Assembly (NCBI GenBank): GCA_964617105.1
Contig: CAZTWC010000052.1
Location: 1 to 17,807 of the forward strand
Length of the DNA: 17,807 nucleotides
Reading direction: 5' to 3'
Source: CAZTWC01 sp964617105 [NCBI: uncultured Myxococcia bacterium]
GTDB taxonomy: Bacteria > CAZTWC01
Shown: in pieces, positions 1 to 8,223 of the stretch
Layout of the letters: every line of letters starts with the position of its first letter
Numbering within the stretch: the first letter of the stretch is position 1
Notes under the pieces: model-generated
The model's input: only the letters and a program-made list of their open reading frames with translations
Database searches by the model: none
Told to the model about the DNA's origin: nothing
Made by a program: the position numbers and the translations under genes

Positions 1-1
1 A

Positions 2-3000
2 GATGTCAGAGATATTATGAATAAAACTTTTGCCGCCATCAGCAGCCAAATAGAGTCTTTTGGAGGTAGAATTGACAAGTATATCGGCGACTGCGTAATG
101 GCCATCTTCGGGTTACCCATCTCTTATGAAGACGATGCCGCCAAGGCGGTTAAAGCAGCCCTTAATATGCAAAAAGTTCTGCATGGTCTCAAGCGGGAAA
201 TGAAAGATACTTACCAGGTATCGATCAATATGAGAGTTGGGATAAACACCGGAAAAGTGATGTTCGGGTTGGTGGGCGGTCAAGGGACTAGTTCCTATAC
301 GGTTATGGGTGATACTGTAAATCTGGCTTCTCGACTGGAGGCTTTTTGTCCAGAAGGGAGTGTCTTGATCAGCAGTGAAACTTTTAACCAGGTGAAGGGC
401 GACTTTAGTATCCGCCAGTTGAAACCGATTAAGGTTAAGGGGAAAAAAAATCCCATCCCCATTTGCGAAGTATTGGCTGAATGTACACCCTGGAAATATT
501 CGGAACCGGTTCTGGGCGGAGAATTATTAGGAAGAGAGAAACAATTACAGTTGATCCAGCAAGTTTATAAACAGGCGGTCAAAAATTCAGAGGTGGCGGC
601 CGTTTTGGTTAGAGGACGTCCCGGAGTGGGAAAAAGCCGGCTATTAAAAGAGGTTCTATCTCGCATAAGCCAGGAGGGAAACATCCTTATCTTATACTCT
701 GACACCGGCGGCTCAGGGGCCAAGCCTTTCCAGGTGCTAAAAAATTTGCTGATGGGTTACTGTGGCGCTGTAATCGAGGATAACCAGAAAACAGTGGCAG
801 AAAAATTACAGGAACGGTTGTTGATAGATTTGTTTTGGCGGCCTAAACAGCAGATAGGTTCGTTTACCCGACCCCGTCCCGGTACCCAGGAATACGCCAA
901 GGTTAAAAAATTGACCAGTATCGCCCTGGCTCTTCTTTTTAACGAAGCCAAACCAGGAGAAGAGAAGGCAAATACAATTTCAGAAGAGTATCTCTATCTG
1001 CTGGACCAGATATTCTCATCTTTGGCGTTCAATATTCCCATTATAATTGAGGTTCCCAAAATACACCTGATCGATGAGTTAACCTTAAAATCTATTAAGA
1101 AGTTGATCTGCATGCTTAAGGGCAAGGTTTTGTTTTTGTTGGAATCAAACTTGCATGGTAAAATAGAACGGCTTTTTGCTGACCAAATTTCCCAAAACAT
1201 GAAAATTATCCGTCTCAGACGTTTGGATAATAATACTATAAATACCATTGCCTCCAAAATTATAGGCCGATTATCGGGCTCCGATGCCAAAAAATCTCTG
1301 TTTATTAGGTTTCTGGCGGAATTGGCTCAAGGTAATCCCTTTTATTTGGAGCAGTTTGTGCAGACTATGCATGACAGAAAAATTATCCGCCAGGAAAACA
1401 ATAAAAGTTGGTCGGTTAATTATAAAGCCGCTATGAAAATGAAACTGCCGCCTAAAATTCAGGTAAAAATTCAAGCGGAAATCGATAGCATTCAGCCGGC
1501 TCCTAAGGCGTTTCTGCAGGTGGCCTCAGTATTTGAACCGACCTTTTTGCCCCAGGCTGTTTTTGCCCTGTCAGAACTAAAAGATTGTCAGCAAATTTTT
1601 CAATACCTCAATGAGCGGGAATTGTTGCAAAAAGTAACTCAAACTACTTTTCCCGACCAGGATGATTACTGCTTTTCTGACAAGTGGATGAGAAACATCC
1701 TGTACGATAGTTTATTGGCCCGGCAGAGAGAGGAGTTGCACTACAAAATAGTGAAGTGGCTGGAGGAGAAAAACTGGAATCATTTTACCGCCTATTGGCT
1801 GATGCTGGCAAGTCACCTTAAAAAGATAGGCGATGTTACCGAAAGCGCCGATAAATATGTCAAAGCGGCCCAGTTAGCTCATCAACAAGGGCAACCATTA
1901 AGCAAAGTGCTGCTCTATTACCGTCAGGCCAGAGAGTTGCTTCCCGGACAAGAATCCCAGTGGAAAAACGATAAAAATAAGCAGTTGGAAATAAGTGGTG
2001 AGATTATAAATCTGCTCATTAAAACGGGGCAACTAGAGAAGGCTGAAACAGAATTGGTGAAGATGGCTGATATAACCCGATTGCAGGGAGGCAAAGGCTA
2101 TCAAGGTCAGGTGGAATTATTACGAGGAGATCTGTGGCAGTCTAAGGGAAATCTGGCCAGGGCAGAACATTTTTTCCATCGGGGTCTGGAGATTTTTCAC
2201 CAGGCTGGACTCTGGTGCCAAAAGACTGAAACTTTACTGAAAATCGGTCGGCTAAATATAGAAAAAGGCTACTATGAGGAAGCCTTACAGCCAGTTTTAC
2301 AGGCTCTGGATTTGAGTAGCCAGAGAGATGATTCAAAGTCGGCGGAAAAACATCTGGTTGAGATATATACCTTTTTAGTAAAGATTTCAGATAACTTGTC
2401 AATGTATGAAGATATGGCCAACTATGCTTGCGTTGGTCTGGAATTTGCTCAGAAAGAAAATAACTTTCAAGCAGGTTTGGATTTGCAAATATCCAGCGCT
2501 ATGGCTCAATATCGTTTAAACAATTGGCAAAGTGCTGCAGATGGTTTTATTGCATGTTATAACCTGATGGTAAATAAACCGGAGCATCATTACCAAAACC
2601 TGTTGAAAATTGTTCCTTTACTTTTAGATTCCCTAATATTTGCTCATCAACTAGACCGGGCTCAGGCCTTTGTCAAGCATGGACTAAAATTATATTCCAG
2701 CGGCATACTGGAGCATTTACGCATCTATTTTAAACTGGCTACTTTGGATATTTTTCTGCTGCTGGGAAACATTACTGTTTGCCGGCAATTATCAGATGAA
2801 ATAGAAAAAAACATTGCCAGGGAGGACATTGGCACCCAATCACGATTTTGGTTGCTAAAGGGGCAGGTGGTGGATTCAGACGGTGACGAAAAAGGGAAAA
2901 ATGTAGAAACAAAAAAACTGACTGCTCTTTTAGGACGAGCCAAACCAGGCTCTATTGAACGTTTCAGACTGTATAGCGCTTTTCTCTATTTGCGGCTCAA

Positions 3001-3412
3001 TTGTGGGAAAGAGGAACTGTTTTTAGAGATAAAAAATCAATTCTTCAAAGAATTGGAGCAGCATAAAAGAGGTGCGTTTGCTGTTTTTTATCATTTTAAC
3101 TATGGCCGTTTTCTATTTCAAAAAGGCAACTTGATCTCTGCTCAGGCGGAATTGGAGGTGGCTTTTCGGAAAACCCAGGAAACAGGTAAAAAAGAGTTGA
3201 GCATAGATATTCTATTTTATATGGCCAACCTGGCCATCAACCAGAGCCAAAGAGAACAATCTCTGAACTATTTGCATCAGGCTCTGGAAATAGTCAGCCA
3301 ACAAGCGGGAATTATTGAAGACAACCAGGTCAGAACTCAGTATTTGAATTCCCCGGGAAAAACCAACATTAAAAAGGCGTATGACAGTTTGGCATCTGCC
3401 CATACGCCCTGA
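2..3412 (+). CDS. Class III adenylate/guanylate cyclase - AAA-type ATPase - TPR protein (5' truncated by window edge)
   Basis: The reading frame is open to the left edge, and the first ATG (17) lies inside the cyclase domain, so the true start is outside the window. Numbering from that ATG, residues 1-150 are the rest of a class III nucleotide cyclase: KYIGD at 21-25 supplies the adenine-type Lys and the second metal Asp, and YTVMGDTVNLASRLE (94-108) supplies the catalytic Asn102 and Arg106. The usual substrate Asp before YT is Ser93, as in the Thr/Ser subgroup of class IIIb cyclases. The first metal Asp would lie upstream. Residues 170-420 are a P-loop ATPase with Walker A GRPGVGKS (200-207) and a degenerate Walker B (see findings). 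About 590 to 1131 is helical TPR-like sequence. By family it should make cAMP (or cGMP), gated by the ATPase/TPR part. The stop is 11 bases before glpD. Confidence 0.88.
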   Translation, partial: DVRDIMNKTFAAISSQIESFGGRIDKYIGDCVMAIFGLPISYEDDAAKAVKAALNMQKVLHGLKREMKDTYQVSINMRVGINTGKVMFGLVGGQGTSSYTVMGDTVNLASRLEAFCPEGSVLISSETFNQVKGDFSIRQLKPIKVKGKKNPIPICEVLAECTPWKYSEPVLGGELLGREKQLQLIQQVYKQAVKNSEVAAVLVRGRPGVGKSRLLKEVLSRISQEGNILILYSDTGGSGAKPFQVLKNLLMGYCGAVIEDNQKTVAEKLQERLLIDLFWRPKQQIGSFTRPRPGTQEYAKVKKLTSIALALLFNEAKPGEEKANTISEEYLYLLDQIFSSLAFNIPIIIEVPKIHLIDELTLKSIKKLICMLKGKVLFLLESNLHGKIERLFADQISQNMKIIRLRRLDNNTINTIASKIIGRLSGSDAKKSLFIRFLAELAQGNPFYLEQFVQTMHDRKIIRQENNKSWSVNYKAAMKMKLPPKIQVKIQAEIDSIQPAPKAFLQVASVFEPTFLPQAVFALSELKDCQQIFQYLNERELLQKVTQTTFPDQDDYCFSDKWMRNILYDSLLARQREELHYKIVKWLEEKNWNHFTAYWLMLASHLKKIGDVTESADKYVKAAQLAHQQGQPLSKVLLYYRQARELLPGQESQWKNDKNKQLEISGEIINLLIKTGQLEKAETELVKMADITRLQGGKGYQGQVELLRGDLWQSKGNLARAEHFFHRGLEIFHQAGLWCQKTETLLKIGRLNIEKGYYEEALQPVLQALDLSSQRDDSKSAEKHLVEIYTFLVKISDNLSMYEDMANYACVGLEFAQKENNFQAGLDLQISSAMAQYRLNNWQSAADGFIACYNLMVNKPEHHYQNLLKIVPLLLDSLIFAHQLDRAQAFVKHGLKLYSSGILEHLRIYFKLATLDIFLLLGNITVCRQLSDEIEKNIAREDIGTQSRFWLLKGQVVDSDGDEKGKNVETKKLTALLGRAKPGSIERFRLYSAFLYLRLNCGKEELFLEIKNQFFKELEQHKRGAFAVFYHFNYGRFLFQKGNLISAQAELEVAFRKTQETGKKELSIDILFYMANLAINQSQREQSLNYLHQALEIVSQQAGIIEDNQVRTQYLNSPGKTNIKKAYDSLASAHTP

Positions 3413-3423
3413 AAGTAACCTTA

Positions 3424-5082
3424 ATGCTAAAAAAATTTTCATACCAAACCAGGCAGAAGCATATTGCTAAACTCAAGTCAAATCCTCCTGATATTCTAAT
3501 TATTGGCGGAGGGATTACCGGCGCCGGTATTGCCAGAGATGCCGCCATGCGAGGGCTGAAGGTAGCATTGGTAGAAAAATCTGATTTTGCCGCCGGTACC
3601 AGTTCCCGTTCTTCCAAAATGATCCATGGCGGGTTAAGGTACCTGACCAATTTTAAAATGGGGTTGGTCTATGAGTCCTGTACAGAAAAAGCCTTGTTGC
3701 AGAAGATTATCCCCCATCTTTGCCAACCGCTTCCTTATCTTTATCCTGTATATAGTTCCGATAAATATCCCCTTTGGATGGTGAATACTGGACTTTGGTT
3801 CTACGACCTGTTCTCTATGTTTAGAAACCATAGTATTCATAAAAAATTTACCTCTCGGCAAGTGATAAGTCTGGAGCCCGACTTGCGGCAAGAAAATTTA
3901 GATGGCGCAGTTTTGTATTACGACTTACTCACCAATGACGCCCGGCTTACTCTGGAGAATATCAAATCCGCCAACCGGCATGGGGCCATGGTAATAAATT
4001 ACCTGGAAGCAGTTAACATGCAAAAAAGAGGAGGTCAAATTTCTGCTGTTGAGTTGCAGGATAACCTGAGTGGTGAACAATTTCAGGTTGAATGCCGAAT
4101 AGTTGTAGGTGCAGCAGGACCATGGACCGATAAGTTATTACGAGTAGCCGATCACAGCCGGCAAAGGCTGCGGATCACCAAAGGCGTGCACCTGGTGGTG
4201 CCCAGAGAAAAAGTAAATAACCACTATACGGTAGTGATGAAATCTCCCGACGACCAGCGGTTTACTTTTGTGGTTCCCTGGGATAAATTCGCCTATATCG
4301 GCACCACTGATACCGATTATACGGGTGACTTAAACAATATCTATGCCACGCCCCATGATGTAGAGTATTTACTGAAAATATTTTCTTACTACTTTCCAGA
4401 CCTATCTTTGGGCAAGGATGATATAATAAGCACCTGGGCCGGAGCCAGACCGCTGATAAACGGAGAGGACAGCTCGGTTTCAATTTCAAATATTTCCCGG
4501 GAGCATCAAATATTTTCTGCTGCCGACAATTTTATCCTGATTGCCGGCGGCAAATTAACCACCTTTAGAAAAATGGCGGCACAGATTGTAAACCAGACCA
4601 TTAGCAAACTACATAAATACGGATATAACCCTAGAACTTCTCCTTGCCGCACTGCTATTATTCCTATTCAAGATCGGGGTTTTAATCGGATCAACAAAAA
4701 GCTGCGCTGTAGCAGCCTCTCCTCTCTATTTCAGATGGAAAAAGAGGTAGTGGAGCACCTAATCAATCAATATGGTGATGAAGTGATTGAGGTCTTGGAA
4801 CTTTGCAAAAAATCTTCTCGGTTAAAGACCAGAATAGTGCCGGAACTGCCGTATATTTGGGCGGAGGCCAAATACAGCGCTGCCTATGAATTATGCCTGA
4901 CCCTGGAAGATTTTATGACCCGGCGCACCCAGTTATTTTTACAAGATCGGCACCAGGGGTTGGTAGTGGCTAAAGAAGTGGCTGACTTTTTAGCCCAAGA
5001 GAATAATTGGCGTCAGGAACAAAAAGAGAGATATTTAACCGAATATCAACAATTGGTACACGATTCCAGGAGGTTCAAATAG
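3424..5082 (+). CDS. glpD: Aerobic glycerol-3-phosphate dehydrogenase (FAD-dependent)
   Basis: This 552-residue protein oxidises sn-glycerol-3-phosphate to dihydroxyacetone phosphate with FAD, passing electrons to membrane quinones at the inner face of the cytoplasmic membrane (family knowledge). The N-terminus carries the Rossmann FAD motif DILIIGGGITGAGIARDA (23-40), followed by the GlpD signature SSRSSKMIHGGLRYL (60-74). A second FAD contact region, ILIAGGKLTTFRKMA, is at 371-385. The C-terminal helical cap of GlpD/DAO_C type covers about 400-530, including the ED.MTRRT.LF signature near 500. Length is typical of the family. There is no clear Shine-Dalgarno before the ATG, which lies 11 bases after the cyclase stop, so translation may be coupled. 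No glycerol kinase or facilitator is adjacent; the neighbours are regulatory genes and the gene looks placed by chance next to the che cluster. Confidence 0.95.
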   Translation: MLKKFSYQTRQKHIAKLKSNPPDILIIGGGITGAGIARDAAMRGLKVALVEKSDFAAGTSSRSSKMIHGGLRYLTNFKMGLVYESCTEKALLQKIIPHLCQPLPYLYPVYSSDKYPLWMVNTGLWFYDLFSMFRNHSIHKKFTSRQVISLEPDLRQENLDGAVLYYDLLTNDARLTLENIKSANRHGAMVINYLEAVNMQKRGGQISAVELQDNLSGEQFQVECRIVVGAAGPWTDKLLRVADHSRQRLRITKGVHLVVPREKVNNHYTVVMKSPDDQRFTFVVPWDKFAYIGTTDTDYTGDLNNIYATPHDVEYLLKIFSYYFPDLSLGKDDIISTWAGARPLINGEDSSVSISNISREHQIFSAADNFILIAGGKLTTFRKMAAQIVNQTISKLHKYGYNPRTSPCRTAIIPIQDRGFNRINKKLRCSSLSSLFQMEKEVVEHLINQYGDEVIEVLELCKKSSRLKTRIVPELPYIWAEAKYSAAYELCLTLEDFMTRRTQLFLQDRHQGLVVAKEVADFLAQENNWRQEQKERYLTEYQQLVHDSRRFK

Positions 5083-5097
5083 TTTGCTCAACCGATA

Positions 5098-5106
5098 TGC
5101 TATAAT
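5098..5106 (+). promoter_or_regulatory. Candidate extended -10 promoter for the che cluster
   Basis: The sequence TGCTATAAT is a perfect extended -10 element (TGn plus TATAAT) located 92 bases before the cheR ATG, in the gap after glpD. No good -35 is seen at 17 bases, which is usual for extended -10 promoters. A sigma70-type start would fall near 5113, inside the inverted repeat at 5103-5131. Seen by eye only. Confidence 0.5.
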
Positions 5107-5131
5107 TTAGTGACTATAAGACACTAAATTA
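5103..5131. promoter_or_regulatory. Perfect 10-bp inverted repeat overlapping the cheR promoter (operator-like)
   Basis: TAATTTAGTG (5103-5112) and CACTAAATTA (5122-5131) are exact reverse complements separated by nine bases. The left arm overlaps the -10 element and the spacer covers the predicted transcription start. It is AT-rich and is not followed by a T-run, so it is a poor intrinsic terminator for glpD. A dimeric regulator binding site is the better reading, although a 5' mRNA hairpin remains possible. Confidence 0.45.
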
Positions 5132-5197
5132 GGAATTACCGCCTTAGAGATAAAAAAAACTTGCCAACTTAATGATTTCATTTAAAATACAAATATT

Positions 5198-6049
5198 ATG
5201 GTGTACAACTCTACTAAACCACATCTTAGCGATGCTACATTTAAGCGATTTAACAAATTTCTAGTTAAAACCTGCGGCATTTTATTGCCGACTAAAAAAA
5301 AAACCTCCCTGGAAAAAAAGATCTACAGACGGTTGACCTCTCTCAACCTTAAAACCTTTGAAGAATATTACTCTTATTTATACAGCCACGATGAAAAAGG
5401 GGTGGAAACCAATAAACTGATCAACGCCATTGTTACCAGAGAAACCTATTTTTTTAGAAACCCTTCCCAACTTTCCATTTTCAACGAATGGATGTTGCCT
5501 CATCTGGCCAGCCGCTATGATGTGTTGAATAGAAAACGACTTAGGATATGGTCTGCCGCTTGTTCAACCGGGGAGGAGCCCTATACCATTTCAGTTATCA
5601 TGCAGGAGAACAGATTCCTCTTTCCTTCTTTTACAATTGATATTTTAGGCAGTGATATTAGCGATAAGGCAATAAAAAAAGCCCGGGAAGGAATCTATAC
5701 TAAAAACAGTCTCAGGCACATGCCGACAAACCTGCAGTTAAAATATTTTGAAACCCTTGAGGGGAAATTCAATTCCTTGCCAATTTTGAGAAAGGATATT
5801 ACCTTCCGGATTATCAATCTGCTCAACCAGAAAACAGTAAACCAGATCAGAAATGTGGATATTATTTTTTGCCGCAACGTATTAATCTACTTTCCAGACC
5901 ATGTTAAAAAAGTGATAGTGGAAAACCTTTACAAGTGCCTTTCGCCAGGCGGTTTTTTGATAATCGGACATTCTGAATCGTTACAGAACATTTCTAGAGT
6001 ATTTAATATTTTAACTATCAAAAAAAATATCATTTATCAAAAAGAATAG
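5198..6049 (+). CDS. cheR: CheR-type MCP glutamate methyltransferase
   Basis: This 283-residue protein transfers methyl groups from S-adenosylmethionine to glutamates of chemoreceptors. An N-terminal helical CheR_N domain (about 10-75) is followed by the signature RETYFFRNP (81-89). The SAM-binding motif WSAACSTGEEPYT is at 118-130, the acidic strand GSDIS at 151-155, and FCRNVLIYF at 224-232 is the hallmark CheR motif, followed by LSPGGFLIIGHSESL (248-262). Length is normal, and there is no C-terminal TPR extension. It is the first gene of the chemosensory cluster and has its own apparent promoter. No Shine-Dalgarno precedes the ATG, but an in-frame stop lies just upstream and no other start fits. 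Confidence 0.95.
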   Translation: MVYNSTKPHLSDATFKRFNKFLVKTCGILLPTKKKTSLEKKIYRRLTSLNLKTFEEYYSYLYSHDEKGVETNKLINAIVTRETYFFRNPSQLSIFNEWMLPHLASRYDVLNRKRLRIWSAACSTGEEPYTISVIMQENRFLFPSFTIDILGSDISDKAIKKAREGIYTKNSLRHMPTNLQLKYFETLEGKFNSLPILRKDITFRIINLLNQKTVNQIRNVDIIFCRNVLIYFPDHVKKVIVENLYKCLSPGGFLIIGHSESLQNISRVFNILTIKKNIIYQKE

Positions 6050-6154
6050 GTAATAAATATTTGACTTTTAAACCTTTAAATGTTAGGAATTTAATTTAAT
6101 TAATCATACAATAATTTATTTTTATAACTTCAAAATAGATAAGTGGGATAAAAT

Positions 6155-8188
6155 ATGGTCGTATCCGGCCTGGCATTCGAAGGTGATGAGTTCCGGGAAA
6201 TAATTAACGATTTTATTATCGAATCCTCAGAACTACTGGAAGGATTGGACCAATCATTAGTAGATCTGGAAGAGCGTCCCAATGACACTGAACTATTAAA
6301 TGTAGTTTTTCGTTCAGTTCACACTATCAAAGGCGCTGCCGGGTTTCTCGGCTTTACCCAGATGGTGGAAACAGCCCACACCACTGAAAATATCCTCAAC
6401 AAAATGAGACAAGGCGAAATTATCGCCACTCCATCAATTATTGATGTTATCCTCAATGCTTTTGATACAATTAAAGCGTTGCTCAACAATATCAAAATGG
6501 GAGAGTCGGAAAAAGAGTTAGATATCTCCAATGTTATTACCCAATTAAACCAAATTATGGCTGATTGTGAGGCCGCCGAACCAAAAGAAAAACCAGCAGA
6601 AGAGAAGAAGCCGGAGAAAAAAGAACCGGAGAAGCCAAAAGAAAAACCAGCAGAAGAGAAGAAGCCGGAGAAAAAAGAACCAGAGAAGCCAAAAGAAAAA
6701 CCTAAAAAAGATGAAAAAGCGGAATTGGTTGCAGAGGTAAAGAAAAGCACCGAGAAGAAAAAACCTGCGCCTGCGCCTGCACCCGCCCCGCCCAAAGCAA
6801 AACCAGCCAGACAGTCGGCACCAAAACCGAAAAAGGAAAAGAGCGCCCCGGTTAAAGCCTCTACCGGAGCCGGTGGCAGGAGAGCTCGCCGTCCCCGTAA
6901 AGGCAAAGGCGGAAAAAGTGGTGATCTGGTCAATGAAATTCAGCAAGAGTTAAGTCGCAGCAAGAAACCCGTCCACCACGCCAGCAGCAGGGACACCACC
7001 ATCCGTGTCGATATCGAGAGGATGGATAATGTTATGAACCTGGTGGGCGAGATGGTTTTAAAAAGAAACCGGCTACTTAAGTTGAGTACCGATCTGGAAC
7101 AGCGTTACGAAGACGATAACCTGGTGACCGGTTTGATAGAAACTGTTTCTCACCTTAACCTGATCACTACAGACCTGCAGCAAGCGGTCATGAAAACCAG
7201 GATGCTGCCAATTAAGAAAATATTTAACAAGTTCCCGCGCATGGTCAGAGATTTAGCCCGCCAGGTTGGTAAAGAGATAGATTTACAGGTATTTGGAGAG
7301 GAAACCGAACTTGACCGCTCGGTTATAGAAGAAATCGGCGATCCCTTAGTCCATTTGATCCGCAATTCAGTTGACCACGGTGTAGAACCGCCTGATGAAA
7401 GAGAATCTAACGGCAAACCCCGCCAGGGGATAATTGTGCTGTCTGCTTACCACGAGGGTAGCCATATTATTATTGAAATTGAAGACGATGGCCGTGGTAT
7501 CGATCCTCGAATAATTAAAGAAAAAGCGATTGAAAATGGTTTGCTGGATCAGATAGAAGCCTCCAGAATGCGTGATAAAGACGCTATCAATCTTATTTTC
7601 GCCCCCGGTTTCAGCACTGCCGAAAAAGTTAGCGATGTATCAGGACGCGGAGTAGGTATGGACGTAGTCAAATCCAACATCTCCAAGTTGAACGGTATTA
7701 TCGATATCGAAACAGAATTGAACAAGGGAAGTAAGATAAAAATACAACTACCCCTTACGGTAGCCATTATTCAAGCCTTGATGGTTGAGGTAGCTGGAGA
7801 AGTATACGCCGTTCCTCTTCACTCAGTTATGGAAACTATCAGGTTATCTCCAGACCAAATTAAAACTGTTGACAAAAGAGAAGTGGTTCGACTACGGGAT
7901 TCGGTTTTGACCCTGATAAGGCTAAGTAAACAATTTGATATTGCTGATAATCCTTGCTCTATAAATAGAGAAGATGAAAAATTATATGTTGTGGTTATCG
8001 ACTTGGCTGAGCGACGTGTAGGCCTGGTAGTTGACAGGTTGCATGGCCAGGAAGAAGCAGTTATAAAATCCCTGGGCGGCTATCTCGCTGATACAGTGGG
8101 CGTGGCTGGAGCAACTATCACTGGAGACGGGAACGTGGTCCTAATACTAGATGTACCCACTTTATGCGGGGCCTGGTCCGAATTGTAA
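6155..8188 (+). CDS. cheA: CheA-type chemotaxis histidine kinase without a recognisable P2 domain
   Basis: This 677-residue cytoplasmic kinase autophosphorylates on the HPt histidine and passes phosphate to response regulators. P1/HPt spans about 8-135, with phospho-acceptor His56 in SVHTIKGAAGFLGF. Residues 140-275 are a Lys/Glu/Pro-rich, then Ala/Pro-rich, then Arg/Gly/Lys-rich linker in place of a folded P2 domain. P3 dimerisation (about 281-345) is followed by the P4 ATPase: N-box with Asn404 (RNSVDHG), G1 DDGRGID (444-450), F-box FAPGFST (482-488) and G2 GRGVGMDVV (498-506). The P5 CheW-like domain runs from 536 to the end. All catalytic motifs look intact. A weak GGGA six bases before the ATG may serve as ribosome site. 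The linker contains an 18-residue tandem repeat. Confidence 0.96.
   Translation: MVVSGLAFEGDEFREIINDFIIESSELLEGLDQSLVDLEERPNDTELLNVVFRSVHTIKGAAGFLGFTQMVETAHTTENILNKMRQGEIIATPSIIDVILNAFDTIKALLNNIKMGESEKELDISNVITQLNQIMADCEAAEPKEKPAEEKKPEKKEPEKPKEKPAEEKKPEKKEPEKPKEKPKKDEKAELVAEVKKSTEKKKPAPAPAPAPPKAKPARQSAPKPKKEKSAPVKASTGAGGRRARRPRKGKGGKSGDLVNEIQQELSRSKKPVHHASSRDTTIRVDIERMDNVMNLVGEMVLKRNRLLKLSTDLEQRYEDDNLVTGLIETVSHLNLITTDLQQAVMKTRMLPIKKIFNKFPRMVRDLARQVGKEIDLQVFGEETELDRSVIEEIGDPLVHLIRNSVDHGVEPPDERESNGKPRQGIIVLSAYHEGSHIIIEIEDDGRGIDPRIIKEKAIENGLLDQIEASRMRDKDAINLIFAPGFSTAEKVSDVSGRGVGMDVVKSNISKLNGIIDIETELNKGSKIKIQLPLTVAIIQALMVEVAGEVYAVPLHSVMETIRLSPDQIKTVDKREVVRLRDSVLTLIRLSKQFDIADNPCSINREDEKLYVVVIDLAERRVGLVVDRLHGQEEAVIKSLGGYLADTVGVAGATITGDGNVVLILDVPTLCGAWSEL
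6581..6702 (+). repeat. 54-bp tandem repeat in the cheA linker (2.3 copies)
   Basis: Unit 1 (6581-6634) and unit 2 (6635-6688) differ by one base. A partial third unit continues to about 6702. Each unit encodes 18 residues (PKEKPAEEKKPEKKEPEK), so copy-number change keeps the frame and alters only linker length between the HPt domain and the kinase core. Confidence 0.9.
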
Positions 8189-8223
8189 ACCGGTTTTTTG
8201 GGAAAGTAGAAACAAAAGCGGCC

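Noticed and set aside
3413-5197. The glpD region as a metabolic operon or mobile insertion
   Set aside because: No other glycerol genes, no transposase, and no terminal or target-site repeats are visible around it.
5290-5330. Poly-A runs in cheR as a phase-variation or frameshift site
   Set aside because: Runs of A are frequent in these AT-rich genes, the frame is intact across them, and the protein aligns throughout with CheR motifs.
6061-6112. TTGACT and later TACAAT hexamers before cheA as a separate promoter
   Set aside because: The -35-like and -10-like hexamers are not at a workable spacing, and the region is so AT-rich that chance matches are expected.
6239-6280. LDQSLVDLEE in the CheA HPt domain as another copy of the LDQS.LDALF motif
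   Set aside because: It falls in a regular HPt helix with the family's usual heptad-like pattern and lacks the DALF core, so the likeness is coincidental.
6319-6946. Long minus-strand open frames (204 and 133 residues) opposite cheA
   Set aside because: They are antisense shadows of the Lys/Glu/Pro repeat linker, producing Phe/Gly/Ser-rich low-complexity sequence with no family resemblance.
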